Made by a program: the position numbers and the translations under genes. DNA of 64,000 bases from Hippopus hippopus. Lineage: Eukaryota; Mollusca; Bivalvia; Cardiida; Cardiidae. The stretch spans positions 31,170,129-31,234,128 of the forward strand of contig OX328109.1 of the NCBI GenBank assembly GCA_946811185.2, in the 5' to 3' direction. Numbering within the stretch: the first letter of the stretch is position 1; each line of letters starts with the position of its first letter. Below the pieces are notes generated by a model. It did no database searches. It was given only the letters and a program-made list of their open reading frames with translations, and was not told where the DNA came from. Below, piece after piece: positions 36,034 through 46,010 of this stretch.

Positions 36034-39000
36034 CTTTCTCTCTGTCTCCCTATCTCTCTGTCTCTAACTCTCTGTCTCTGTCTCTTTCTTTCTCTATGTC
36101 ACTGTCTGTCTTTCTCTATGTCACTGTCTGTCTGTCTGTCTGTCTGTCTGTCTCCCCTCTCTCTCCCTGTCTCTCTCTCTCTTTCTCTCTGTCTCTGTCT
36201 CTCTGTCTCTGTCTCTTTCTCTCTCTCTCAAAAACTCATTCGATGGCTTAAGATCCATTGAAGTTTCATGACAACGCCTACTTTAAAATAAATATTTTCT
36301 CAGAGAAAAATATCAGCCAGTAGAGATCTCAACAAGCCCGCAAGGGAAACTTTAGAACTTAATTGTGGGAGGGAAGTTATTGTCTGGTGTGTTCAATTTT
36401 TCCTTTTACAGATGTCGACCGTCTGTCTTTATAAACATTTTTTTTCAGCTATCGTTGAATTGACCCATTTCCAAACAACCCCGTGCTTTAACAATCCTTA
36501 AGAAAAGCGCTTTTGAAAATATTGTGGAAAAAGGAGAAAATGCTGGTAACCAGCATTTTCTCCTTTTCCCACAATGTTTTTTATCCTTTCCAAGACAAAT
36601 TCAATCACAGAGTCACAGATAATTTGTCGCCTGCATATGTTTATGATTTGGAATGGTTTAACTCACAGGCTGCTAAGCGCGACTCACTGACCTTTTGCAG
36701 ACACTGTAGATCAAGATCAGACTGCATAGAACGTGCAGTCTGATCATTGATCTACACTGTCCGATAAGGAGATATCTTTCTCCAAAGAATGAGTTGAAAA
36801 GAGCAATATTTGGGTTTTTATTATTGGCTGAATAGTTTCATTTTATTTCTTTAGCAGGAAAAGTGTTAATATTTTTTTGTTTGGTGAAGAGTTGAAAGAT
36901 TAGTGATTGATAAAAACGTAAGATATCCGTTAATTCTCCTATTACTAGACTGAAGCCGAGTCCAGTTGTTCAGTCGGTAGCACACAGGACTTGAGAACAT
37001 GGCGTCGCTGGTTCGATCTCCGGCTCGGCCCATTTCTTTCCGAGGATTATTGATAGTCATTGAGACAAGATTCATTCCTTTCTCACCACTGGCAATTGTT
37101 TCGACGACGGTTATGAGGGAAGCAGCCAGTGGCTTGGCTTGCGGAGTAATAGTAAAAGAAACCCCAGGAAAGCGTTAATAAATGCACTGGTCGTCGCGAC
37201 ATAACTGTAATAATGTTGAAAATAGTGTTAAACACCATACAATCAATTGATCAATCTGGACCCAAACTGTCTGTTGGTTAAAATGAGACTAATCAACATG
37301 ACTAATGGTCTTAAGCATACATAAATTGATAACATTGTAGCAAAGGGCGAATATGATTTCAAATGTGGTCTGCTGCATGACAAGAAAAGTCCTTTCCTTA
37401 TGGTAAAGTCTGAATCATAAAGTCTTATTTCAAGACAGACCATTTTATTGGCTGAAACAGCAAATGTTAGCCACTCAAAAACAGCGGACTGAAACTTGTG
37501 AAAAAAAAAAAAGACCATCATGTAGGACCATTATATATAAAAGTTGATTTACATAAATCCGTTTTTCTTTTCTTTTCCATCCTCACTCTGTCTTCCGATC
37601 CCACAAATCTGGCAAGTTATCAGTTTCCTAAAGTCTAATATCAAGATAGACCGTTTCATTGCCTGAAAAAGCAAATGTTAGCCAATCAGAAATACCGGAC
37701 TGAAACATAAAAAATAGACCATCATATAAGACCATTACATAAAAAAGTTGATTTACATAGACCAGTTTTTCTTTTCTTTTCCATCCTTCTTCCGATCACA
37801 CAGATCTTGCAAATTATCAGTGTCCTAAAGTCTCTTATCAAGACTGACCATTTTATTGGCTGAAACAGCAAATGTTAGCCAATTAGCAAAAACGGGCTGA
37901 AAGATAAAGATTAGACCAACCTATAAGACCCTTGCATCAAAAAAAAGTTTATTTATTTGGACCCGTTTTTCGTTTTTTCTCCATTCAAACTCTTCCCTTC
38001 ACACATATCTTGCAAATAATTAATTTCTTATTTTACCTTTGACCTCTGAGGTCATTTTTCATCATTAATTTCGCTCCTAGCGTGGAATCTAATTGTCTGT
38101 AGTTGGAATCACTGCTAGCCAGTCTGTCAAGATTTTTGTCTGTTTTTTTCACTGATGGATGCTTAGACGTTTAACAAAATAATTAATGGATACCTTTTAC
38201 CACATAAGTCTGAGTTTTAACGACCCGAAAAAAGAAGGCTATTGAAATCATTGTGGGAAAAGGAAGAAATGCCTGGTAACCAGCATTTTCTCCTTTTCCA
38301 ACAATGCTTTTTGCACTTTCTAAGACAGATCACACCATTTGAGCCACACTGAATTTGTCGTCTGCGAAAGACGGCTTTTAGTTTGAACACGTCTATTTTA
38401 CATCGATTGAGAAACAAGTTCTTACATCTTATACTAATCTCTCTCAACTCTGCTTCCGAGGAGCTGCACCAGTACTCGCGCCGAATGTGTGGGCCAATGA
38501 ACAAATCCCCATAGTTGACACCCGCTCCGGTCTCGAACTCGGGACCTTACGGTTACGAGGCCGACGCTCTACCTCACAACCACGGACACCACCAAAGACG
38601 GCTTTTAAAAACACTGTGAGAAAAAGGAGAAAATGCTGGTAACCAGCATTTTCTCCTTTTCCCACAATGTTTTCTACCCTTCCAAAAGCGATTTTCCACT
38701 TTTGTGTTCCTATTTTTTGTCGTCTGGAAAAGGCTTCAAGTTGGAAAAGCCTAAAATTTTGTCGTTTGGCAAGGAGTTAATTCTTACCTTATTTCTTACA
38801 ACGTCATTCCACCATTTTTATATTTCACTCGTAGGAGACCAGAAAAAAAAAATTAACTTCCGCTAAATTTTGAGCTGTAAGTCGACCAGAGTTTTGAAAG
38901 TTGCTCTGAAATAGAATTGCGGTGACATCGATGCTCAATTTTTCACCTACACAGCTACTTAATTCTGGACCAAACAACACAGTTTTAAACTTGCCTAAAT

Positions 39001-42000
39001 TAAAAGCTTTTGCAGGTGCCAAAAAAATATGACTCAAAAATAGAAAATCACTCTGGAAGGATAGAAAAATTGTAGGGAAAAGGAGAAAACGCTGATTACC
39101 AGCATTTTCCCCTTTTTCCCACAATGTTTTCAAAAAACTTGTTCCAACGGGTCGTAAATACTCTGGGTTGTGTGGTGAGCTGTTAACTCTTGATAAGATG
39201 GCAAAATTTTGGCCATTTACATATTGAAACATCTACAGGCGAAAAATTACCTTAAATGATTGGATTTGTCTTTGAAAGGGGAAAGCATATTAAGAAAGGG
39301 ATTGTATGCGGTTACGAGCTACCAGTATTTCTCTTTTTTGTTTCCAAAAACCTTCTTCCTGGGGGTCGTTCAAACAGGGAACTGTTTTGCAGACGGCAAC
39401 GATTAAGATCAGCCCCGTATTCACCAACCATTTTCAAGAATGTTCTCGATCTAATTCTCCAGAATTTTCTAAATTTTAAAGTAAAACAACTCCTGATTGG
39501 CTAAACCATTTGGTTTTCAAATTTAGGAAATTTTGGAGAATGGTTGATGAATACGGACCTGACCCTGATTTCAGGGTCTGTATATTAATTTACGGTTTTA
39601 ATTTGCATTCTTTGTCTAAATCTTTAAACCGTTCTGCATATCAAAGAAACCCAATTGGTGATTGGCCTGATTGTTTACCCGATCAGAAATTGTGTTTACT
39701 ATCTCAATAACGTAATAATAATAATATAAGACTAATGATGTGATATGGAATGGTTGGTAGAAACGGGTCCAGATCGTTCTATACTTGGTTATATTCGCGT
39801 AAACATCCATAAGGAACATTTAGATTTACAACTACGCTCGTTTTCAGGCAGTTTCTGACCCATTTTAACCCATTTTAGCACATTTCAACCTTATTTTATG
39901 AAACTATAATCATTCTTGTATCTTCATGCCAAATATTGCCCATGACAGCTGCAATGCTGCACAAATTGCGACGGATATATAGAAAATGCGTTTCATAGTT
40001 GGGAGGCATTTAAAGCGATCGTTTCCGGTTAAACATGAGGACAAATCCCTCAGTTTTTCTATACACAAGTTGGCTTCTTTAAAAAAGAAGCCAGGAGAGG
40101 TCAGCATCAACGTTTACAAATAGTTTATTGGCTATTAATTTCAATATATTTTGGTACATGTAAACAAACAAGTGAAAAAAAATCCGCAGCGTAGAAACCT
40201 CTCATGCAGTACATGACAGTCACATGACCTTCTTCCCGCGTTTCCAAGTCGCGTGATCTTTTCCCGCGGTGTTGTTTCTCTTTTTTTTAAACGAAATTCT
40301 CTTTTTTTTCCTTTTGCTTAGATTATTCAGCTTAATAAAAAAAAAAATACAATTATGATAGAGAACGTTTGCAATCAAATCAATAGAACAAATCTCTTGA
40401 AATCCGTCAAATAAAAACAAACCATGTCTATTTCCTATTTCAGTTCTTTTATTTCGGTTTATTTATAAAACCATGACGAAATAGACTGTGTATCAGAACA
40501 ATTTCGCAAAGAAAATGGATTTAGACAGCAATTTCTGAGACAGTCTGCCTTTTAAACTCACCACTGTTGGAGAGGTCTGATGACCTCTCCAATTACACCA
40601 TATCATCGGTAATTTATCTATTTTTACTCAGCCGAGCCATTCCACACATTTCAAGTTTTAACATTTTTTTTTTTTTAGCTGTAACGATGTATCTTTCAAT
40701 CATGTTTTAATTAGTACAGGCCAAAACAATGGATATGAAGGACACGTATATGATTAATTTTTCAACGACCTTAATGAAAAACACAAAATCTTTTATTGGT
40801 TGACGTGACACTCATAAAAATGCTGAAAATGCTCACTAGTGCCTCGGGCTGTGGCTAAATTAGTAAAGTAGGTGAATGTATTGAATCAGCCGAAAACAGC
40901 TTAGAAATGAGACTACCTAGCTAACTTGACAACTATACGGGCTTGATATTTGTACATATTGATTCTATGTAATGTTGGTAACATTGGAGATTCATTGTAA
41001 CGGGAGAGAGAGAGAGAGAGAGAGAGAGAGTGAGAGAGAGAGAGAGGCTGACAGACAGGTATGTAGATGGATGGATGGATGGATGGATGGATGGGCAGAC
41101 AAGGATTCAGTTTCAGACTGACGTGAAAGAACAGACATACAGACAGTATGCACGTTCTTTGCAGTCTGATCTTGATCTACACTGTCCGCAAAAGGTCAAG
41201 GAGTCGCGCTTAGCTGCCTCAGGGTTAAAAACCAGGCCACCATTGCTCAGCAGTCACACGAACATAACTAGTAATACAGAGGTTGTTAATTGAAATTACG
41301 ACTCGGTCAAACTCCTGTCTTGGGACATATTATAGTAATTGCGACAGGATTCATTTCTTTAATATCACTGAATATTCTTCTCTCAATGTCAATATGTCCT
41401 GCAACACGCGAAAAGGGACTTTTGCGTAAAGTGTCGTCTCGGATTGGCCTGCACAGTCCGCGCAGGCTAATCCGAAACGATACTTTTCGTTTTCAAGGTA
41501 ATTTTCTGTTTTGCGCAAGTTTGCTGTAGGACAAAATCTAATGTGGTCGTAAAGTGTCGTCTCGGATTAGCCTGCGCGGACTGCGCAGGCTGATCCGGGA
41601 CGACACTTTACGCAGATGTCCGACAGTCCCTTTTATTATAGGAAAGCAGAAAATGGGTTGAAATTAGGACTAGGTGTCGTACTTGGTAATGAAGCAGGGG
41701 GTATACCAGGGAAGGTGCACTAGCAACAGTGATAGGATTGAGATATTGTTAAAATTATCATTAAACACGAAAAAAAGTAAATTTAGTAAAGAAAAAAAAT
41801 GAGGATGATCCTGCATGACTCGCTTGTCAAGTTTGGGACTCGTAACCTGGAGGCCCCGGGTTCAAGCCTCAACGGACGCACTAGAGCTTTGTTTTGAGTG
41901 TCCTCGGGCAAGACACTTTAGATGCCTAGCCTGGTGGAACATAGGACCTACATGAATGCACAAGCTGTCGCCGTGATATGAATAAAATAATGTTGAAAGC

Positions 42001-45000
42001 GGTCTTTACCACCAGTCAAACAGAACCAGAATGTGAGGAATCATAATACCAAATACGAACGGCGCTCTGGTAGAAGGGGTTTGACGCTTTTCCGTGATGC
42101 ATTATACCATTCAATAAATGAGCCATGCTCTGTGAAAAGGGGACTTAATGCATCTCCGTGATCCATGGTACCTTGCAAGCCATCATTATGGATCCATAAT
42201 AGCAAGTTTTTTTAACAACCGACTTAATCCTGAGGTAGACTGGTCCTTGAAGATATAGAAAATTGACAAATAGCGAAAGGTTTCGGTCCAGGTTAGCCTG
42301 CGCAGATTGCGCAGGCTGACCTGGGTCGATACATTTCGCAGATGCATTAAGCCCCCCTTTTCACAGAGCATGGCTCAAATAATTATCGATTCATAAAACA
42401 TGTAAATTTGTCTTACAACCGATTGAATCATTAAGTAGACTGGCCCTTGGACATACAGGAATTTTACTACAAGCAAAAAGGGTCGACGTAGGCTGACCTG
42501 AGTCGATACTTTTTAAAGATACATTAAAACCCCTTTTCGCAGAGTATTTCTCATATATATTTATGTCATAACTCTGCGGTCATAAAAACATAATACCATA
42601 CGATGATTTATGGTGTAATAGCAGAACAAATGGCTTGCAACAAGCGAAAAGAGGCATTCGGACATTTGCGTAAAGTGTCGTCTTGGATCAGCCTGCGCAC
42701 TCCGTGCAGGCTAATCCGAAACGACACATTCGGTTTAATGTAATTTTCTATTTTGCGCAAGTCTACTTTGGGACAAAATATAATGTAGTCGTAAAGTGTC
42801 GTCTCGGATCAGCCTGCGCGGACTGCGCAGGTTGATCCGAGACGACACTTTACGCAAATGTCCGAATGCCCCTTTTCGCGTGTTGCAGACCAAATATCCA
42901 TACATGTCAGTAAGTTTCCCATACGCCTACTTCTCAGACAGGCTGTATTTTTTTTTGTTATAGAGTTTCCATTCAGAAAGTATGACAAAAACAACTGGGA
43001 ACTTAATTTGATATGATAGGAATCTAGCATAATTACAATATGAACCATGCTCTGGCAAAAGGGGGCTTAATGCATCTCCGCCAGGCATGATACCAAGTAA
43101 AGTCATCACTGTATTATAGATCCATAAAATCCATTTTTGTATAACAGCCGACTGAATTATGATGTACACTGGTCCGTTGAGCTTCAGAAAATTTACCAAT
43201 AGCAAAAAGTTTCGGCAAACTGCGCAAGCTGACCTGGGTCAACACTTTTGCAGATGTATTAATACCCCTTTTCACAGCGCATGGGGCTCAGCTATTGTTT
43301 CTTCGGGGAGCCTTATATCGCAGTCGGTAGCTTACATGACTAAAAAAACCAGGGAGAAACTGGTTCGAACACACATCTAGGCCAAATTCTTTCCTAGAAA
43401 TGATGATAGTTATTGCTATAGGATTTACGCCTTTCCTACCGCTGATCGTTGTGTCGACGATGGTTATCTAGGAAAGCAGCCAGTGGCTTGGGAAAGAATA
43501 TTGTGTGAAGTGATGGTAAAGTAATACTAGTATCCAGGAAAGCATGGACAGATGCACTGGCTGCCACGATATAATTGTAATAATGTTGAAAAAGGCGTTG
43601 AACACCATACAAACAAACAATATTAATTTTGTTCACGGATAAATTTACATTACCTCATCTGTTTCATTTTTCTTAATATCGATTTTGAAAGACATTCATC
43701 TCGGACAAAATCTTGTATAAATGGGGACGGGTTCGGAATTTTTTTTTTTGTGTGAATTAAGCAAAAAGTTTGAGTAAGTCTAAACTTTTGTCGTCTGGTA
43801 AAGAGATGCAATAATTTTGTCCCCTTGATTGAATGAAATAATTATTTTATTACAGAAATTCTTCAGGAGAAAATGAGGAGGTATGCAGGTGGTAAGCCTA
43901 GAACTTTCGGTAAGTTTTTATTTTTCAATTTCCATCGTTTTGTCAATAAATTTACGCAGAGTTTTGTTTAGTTTTAGTCAAATATTTCCCCTTAAGCCAA
44001 CTAGCAAACGACTAAATCATAGCATCGTCCAAATTTACAGCAGACGAAAAATTGAATACAATGTACATGGAATTTGTAATCGAGAGAATAGAAAGTATTG
44101 TGGGAAAAGGAGAAAATAATGCTGATTACAAGCATTTTTTTCTTTTTCCCACAACGTTTTCACAAGTTTTCTTTCCCAGTGTTGTTAAACTCGGGACTGT
44201 GTGGTATAGGATTTACCGACTTTATAAATAAAAACATTCGCAGGCAACAAATAAAAGATGACTCAAATGGTGTGATTTCTCCTAGAAGTGATTAAAGAAA
44301 AAAAACATTTGTGAAAAGGAGAAAGTGCTATTCGTTCGTCCCTTCCTTCGTTCCGTCCTTCCCTCCCTTTCTTTCTTTCTTCCTTCCTTTCCTCCCTGCT
44401 TCCCTCCCTCTCTCCTTCCCTGTTTCCTTCGTTCGTTTGTTCCTACCTTCGTTCGTTCGTTCGTTTGTGTGCTCCTTCCTTCCTTCCTTCATTCATTCAT
44501 TCCTTCTTTCCGTGTATTATTCCTTCCTTCATTCAGTCTGTTTATTAATTCTTTGATCTATCTTGTATTAATTCTGTACTTTTCAGCAGTTGGTTCTAAA
44601 GACAAACAAGATGACACGGAGAACGATTCTAAGGAAGAGAGAACTCTTTTCTACATTCTGGTGGTATCCGCGGTTGCAGCCTTTGTTATTTTTGGTACCC
44701 TGCTCACATACTTCATCACTACAATGAGAAAAATAAACAACAGGGGAAAACGGGAATCAGAAGTTTATTTCATACCGCAGAAACAGTCCTGCTCATCTAA
44801 AAATACTAGAAATCACTTGGTGACCAAAAAGTCCAAAAAGAAACCGTTTATTGACATCGAGAATTCTGGTAAACGTTATACCAGGGGAAAACTTTCAAAT
44901 ATCAGTTCGTCTGTGTGTCAGACCGACAAACACTACATGATGGACTCGGGAATGCTATCCCACCATAACAATTTGTATGTGGCGAATTTTAAGTTTAGCA

Positions 45001-45008
45001 CGAATTAA
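24815..45008 (+). CDS. single-pass CUB-domain membrane protein, 314 aa, five exons
   Basis: Exons 24815-24905, 32422-32632, 33094-33260, 43856-43909 and 44587-45008. Phases match at every junction and the total is 945 nt. Exon 1 gives a signal peptide (residues about 1-25, ending DITFS/EKYDG). Exons 2 and 3 form one CUB domain (about 31-156) with CRHDYLEI and RYCGLDLP; only the second CUB disulfide pair is present, the two N-terminal cysteines being absent. Exon 4 is a short basic linker with alternative GT sites (GAGGTATGC, GGTGGTAAG). The last exon carries an acidic juxtamembrane stretch, a transmembrane helix (about 196-218, FYILVVSAVAAFVIFGTLL) and a 96-residue tail rich in lysine and serine with no known motif. 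The predicted product is a type I surface protein; CUB domains usually bind proteins, and the ligand is unknown. Introns are 7.5, 0.5, 10.6 and 0.7 kb and full of repeats. Additional cassette exons in them cannot be excluded. Confidence 0.85.
25013..25276. repeat. family B miniature transposon, full length
   Basis: TGGCTTGCAACACGCGAAAA to TTCGCGTGTTGCAAGCCA, 264 bp. Two internal GC palindromes flank a TTTTCTGTTTTGCG-AAGTCTGC spacer. It begins about 110 bp after the CUB signal-peptide exon. Confidence 0.88.
26505..26745. repeat. family A miniature transposon
   Basis: Near-perfect hairpin GAAAACATTGTGGGAAAAGG with its complement around ATGCTGATAAACAGCAT. The ends are diverged (CTCTGTACCAAAC). 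Confidence 0.8.
27060..27650. repeat. two diverged family A copies
   Basis: 27080-27190 is a partial hairpin with GGTTCCCAGC at the turn. 27422-27647 is a full but diverged copy ending GTCGTTTGGTTAAGAG. Confidence 0.6.
27710..27985. repeat. family C miniature transposon
   Basis: TGAGACGTGCTCTGTGAAAA to TTTTTCAGAGCGTTGCTCT. The GTCGGTT-type and ATGGATCC-type inner blocks are present but mutated. Confidence 0.75.
28560..28676. repeat. family C right half
   Basis: GCGAAAAGTTTCGGCCCTGG to CACAGAGCATGGCTCA with a clean central palindrome. The left half is replaced by unrelated sequence. Confidence 0.75.
28847..29042. repeat. palindromic element, apparently single copy here
   Basis: Long inverted repeat: GCATCCCAATAGGATT...CATCGCC...TTCGGCTAAGATTCGGGT pairs with its complement ending TTAGGATGC. 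About 85 bp per arm with scattered mismatches. Confidence 0.75.
29690..30330 (+). repeat. diverged tandem repeat with AAGGTCA-type motifs
   Basis: Recurring blocks: TCTTGAACC(TA), TGTCTGATTTT, TACGTATG..CATGATGA, CAAGGTCA, GGTCAAAGGTCACATGC. Each unit is about 230 bp. It resembles non-coding tandem repeats common in molluscs. No frame is conserved. Confidence 0.55.
30661..31205 (+). repeat. SINE1 copy split by a family A insertion in its tail
   Basis: SINE1 head with GTAGCTCACTCGGTAGC and GGTTCGATCCCTGGC, body to 30965. The tail ACACCATACAATCAATT resumes after the family A element at 31190. An ~32-bp G-rich run (about 30704-30735) has expanded between the A and B boxes. Confidence 0.88.
30966..31185. 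mobile_element. family A element with proven TTAA insertion site
   Basis: Flanked by TTAA at 30962-30965 and 31186-31189. The neighbouring SINE sequence read without the element, GTTAAACACCATACAATC, exists intact in the SINE1 copy at about 37227. This proves a TTAA target duplication for family A. Confidence 0.92.
31601..32032. repeat. family A copy merged with family C copy
   Basis: Family A from TTAA 31601-31604 to about 31790 (hairpin intact, right end missing), directly joined to family C sequence (31791-32032) ending GAGCATGGCT. The junction suggests the C element replaced or deleted the A terminus. Confidence 0.75.
32128..32328. repeat. family F palindromic element
   Basis: Ends GGGCCCGTTATCACCAACCA and TTGGTTGGTCAATATAGGATC. 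Related to 39411-39560, whose ends match better. It lies about 90 bp before the first CUB exon. Confidence 0.6.
32645..32780. repeat. GAT-type microsatellite
   Basis: Impure ATG/GAT tract with ATGGTTGTGATGATG units, starting 12 bp after the donor of the first CUB exon. Confidence 0.85.
32868..33066. repeat. family A copy between the two CUB exons
   Basis: Ends CTTTTTACGAACGAC and GATTGTGTGGTAAAGA. One hairpin arm shortened. It ends about 28 bp before the exon start at 33094. Confidence 0.7.
33441..33795. repeat. two family A elements sharing one TTAA
   Basis: Full copy 33441-33646 (TTAA 33437-33440 and 33647-33650). A second, internally deleted copy in opposite orientation (33651-33795) follows directly. 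Confidence 0.85.
34629..35197 (-). mobile_element. mariner-type transposon, internally deleted
   Basis: Inverted ends CAGGGTGATTCATAAAATCT and the complement ending ATGAATCACCCTG, flanked by TA (34627-34628, 35198-35199). The minus strand carries a broken C-terminal transposase piece (SPLDFFSW..., RRDM/RKITPE-like) with a stop and frameshifts. 569 bp, so non-autonomous. Confidence 0.85.
35999..36235. repeat. CT-rich microsatellite (TCTC, TCTG units)
   Basis: About 235 bp of pyrimidine-rich tract. The long LSLSLS open frame across it is an artefact. Confidence 0.93.
36460..36770. repeat. family A copy followed by family D palindrome
   Basis: Family A 36463-36640 with an intact hairpin (GTGGAAAAAGGAGAAAATGC). 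Family D 36660-36770 around CAGACACTGTAGATCAAGAT. Confidence 0.75.
36954..37248 (+). repeat. SINE1 copy, full length
   Basis: GTTGTTCAGTCGGTAGC (A box), GGTTCGATCTCCGGC (B box), tail GTGTTAAACACCATACAATC. This tail is the empty-site reference for the family A insertion at 30966. Confidence 0.88.
37411..38030. repeat. tandem repeat, three ~205-bp units
   Basis: Units start AAGTCT.ATTTCAAGACAGACC near 37419, 37630 and 37828. Each contains GCAAATGTTAGCCA, a GACTGAAAC block and CCGTTTTTCTTTTCTTTTCC. Spacing 211 and 198 bp. Confidence 0.8.
38190..38783. repeat. family A pair with SINE3 inserted
   Basis: Family A sequence at 38190-38366 and 38594-38783. The SINE3 at 38381-38593 separates them. 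The right part is nearly complete from its hairpin to GTCGTTTGGCAAGGAG TTAA. Confidence 0.75.
38381..38593 (-). repeat. SINE3 copy with 14-bp target duplication
   Basis: Flanked by AAAGACGGCTTTTA at 38367-38380 and 38594-38607. On the minus strand the head has GAGGTAGAGCGTCGGCC (A box) and CGAGTTCGAGACCGG (B box), then GGTGTCAACTATGGGG, TGTGGGCC and a tail ending in GTTTGAAC-type sequence. The long target duplication indicates LINE-mediated insertion. Confidence 0.88.
38960..39400. repeat. two adjacent diverged family A copies
   Basis: 38960-39183 with intact hairpin arms (GGGAAAAGGAGAAAACGCTG), and 39186-39400 with a largely lost hairpin. Confidence 0.65.
39411..39560. repeat. family F palindromic element
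   Basis: AGCCCCGTATTCACCAACCA pairs with TGGTTGATGAATACGGACCT. Inner arms TTTTCTAAATTTTAAAG and complement. 150 bp. Confidence 0.78.
39840..40250. repeat. interspersed repeat with GGCTTCTTTAAAAAAGAAGC palindrome
   Basis: The palindrome is at 40072-40092. The following AGGTCAGCATCAA...TTTTGGTACATGTAAACAAAC recurs at 46790-46880, and ATAGAAACCTCTAATGCATC-like sequence recurs near 47090. The 39880-39985 part (ATAATCATTCTTGT, CTTCATGCCAAATATT) recurs at 8640-8720. Confidence 0.6.
41003..41093. repeat. (GA)n and (GGAT)n microsatellites
   Basis: GA tract about 41003-41046, GACAGACAG bridge, then six GGAT units to about 41093. Confidence 0.9.
41396..41770. repeat. family B copy joined to a SINE1 3' part
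   Basis: Family B 41396-41635, losing its right terminus after GTCCCTTTT, then SINE1 body/tail sequence (GGAAAGCAG..., ...TTAAACACG). Confidence 0.75.
41808..42012 (+). repeat. SINE2 copy
   Basis: GACTCGTAACCTGGAGGCCC, GGGTTCAAGCCTC (B box), TCGGGCAAGACACTTTAGAT, tail GATATGAATAAAATAATGTT. Confidence 0.8.
42118..42555. repeat. family C full copy plus partial copy
   Basis: 42118-42378: TGAGCCATGCTCTGTGAAAA to CACAGAGCATGGCTCA. The partial copy 42390-42555 lacks one core arm. Confidence 0.85.
42631..42893. repeat. family B miniature transposon, full length
   Basis: TGGCTTGCAACAAGCGAAAA to CCTTTTCGCGTGTTGCAGACC. Both internal palindromes intact. Confidence 0.88.
43041..43290. repeat. family C miniature transposon
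   Basis: GAACCATGCTCTGGCAAAAG to CACAGCGCATGGGGCTC. The core palindrome has lost its left arm. Confidence 0.78.
43309..43620 (+). repeat. SINE1 copy, diverged
   Basis: CGCAGTCGGTAGC (A box), ACTGGTTCGAACAC (B box), GATGATAGTTATTGC, tail AACACCATACAAACAAAC. Confidence 0.82.
43990..44215. repeat. family A copy in last CUB intron
   Basis: Ends CCAACTAGCAAACGACTAAA and GGGACTGTGTGGTATAGG. Hairpin mutated on one side. Confidence 0.65.
44328..44560. repeat. CCTT/CGTT pyrimidine microsatellite before last CUB exon
   Basis: About 230 bp of TTCC, TTCG and CTTT units ending about 25 bp before the acceptor of the terminal exon. It translates in frame with that exon, making a false 227-residue frame. 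Confidence 0.9.
44581..44589 (+). promoter_or_regulatory. tandem NAGNAG splice acceptor of terminal CUB exon
   Basis: TTTCAGCAG: using the first AG adds an alanine before VGSKD, using the second omits it. Both keep the frame. Confidence 0.7.
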
Positions 45009-45439
45009 TGGTTAAATTTCTCCGTGCGATGCTATAGAGTCATCAGACCTTCAGGTTAATTAAATTTGAAACAAAATGACTCAATTAATGTGTTAAAGTA
45101 GTTCCGGCCGATTGACAACCAATCAGAAGGCTCGATTTACGGTGATCAACCCGGAAGTATTCAAATTTTGGTCTCCGATGAGATGGCGTGAGATTCATTT
45201 TTTCCGCCATTTTTACGAACACTGAGTTATCGAGCTTTAGTCATAGGCACCATAGGTGAAAACAAGTTGTTTTTGAAAACATGATAGATCAAGATAACAC
45301 CACAGAACGCGTAGCATAATCTTTGATCTACACTATTTGTTTGAAAATTCAAGCCTAAAAGATAAAAAAAAAAATTCTGAATTCTAGTGGATTGTCATTT
45401 CAGACGTTCAGAGAGGTTCAGTTTATATACGTAAGCTTT

Positions 45440-45700
45440 ATTCTCTGAAAAGAGACTAAATGAACCGCCTTTAAAAAGTATCGATTCATGTCAGCCTGTG
45501 TAGTCCGCGAAGGCTGACATTGGTTTAAACATTTTGCTATGGATGAATTTTCTGCATGTCAAAGGACTAGTGTACCTTATAATTCAGCCGACTGTAAGAC
45601 AAACTGAATTTCACGGATCAATAACTATGAGATGACTTGCTTGGTTTGATGGATCACAGAGATGCAAAAAACCTCCTTTTGCCAGAGCATGGCTCAATTA
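45440..45700. repeat. family C miniature transposon, diverged
   Basis: CAGCCTGTGTAGTCCGC core, TGACTTGCTTGG, CCAGAGCATGGCTCA right end. Confidence 0.72.
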
Positions 45701-45753
45701 TAACAGGCGCTAAAAGAGTTACCCCAACACAAAGATATTGTATACCTGGATAT

Positions 45754-46010
45754 ATGGCCTGCAACACGCTAAAAGGGACATTTGCGTAAAGTGTCGTCTC
45801 GGATCAGCCTGCGCAGTTCACGCAGGCTAATCCGAAACGACACTTTCCGTTTTCATGTAATTTTCTGTTTTGCGCAAGTCTACTGTAGCACAAAATCTAA
45901 TGTAATCGTAAAGTGCTGTCTCGGATCAGCCTGCGCGGACCGCGCAGGCTGATCCGAGACGACACTGAACGCAGATGTCCGAATGCCGCTTTTCGCGTGT
46001 TACAAGCCAT
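45754..46010. repeat. family B miniature transposon, full length
   Basis: TGGCCTGCAACACGCTAAAA to GCTTTTCGCGTGTTACAAGCCA. Both core palindromes well preserved. Confidence 0.88.

Noticed and set aside
35949..36251. 100-residue LSLSLS-type open frame
   Set aside because: It is translation of a CT microsatellite; no splice sites, start context or similarity.
44325..44586. N-terminal half of a 227-residue open frame ahead of the CUB terminal exon
   Set aside because: This part is the CCTT microsatellite and intron; the acceptor at 44586 or 44589 defines the true exon start and the upstream phase matches only there.
24815..45008. Lectin and CUB exons as one gene
   Set aside because: The lectin chain ends in a stop at 4789-4791 and the CUB chain has its own start codon and signal peptide, with the Harbinger unit between them.
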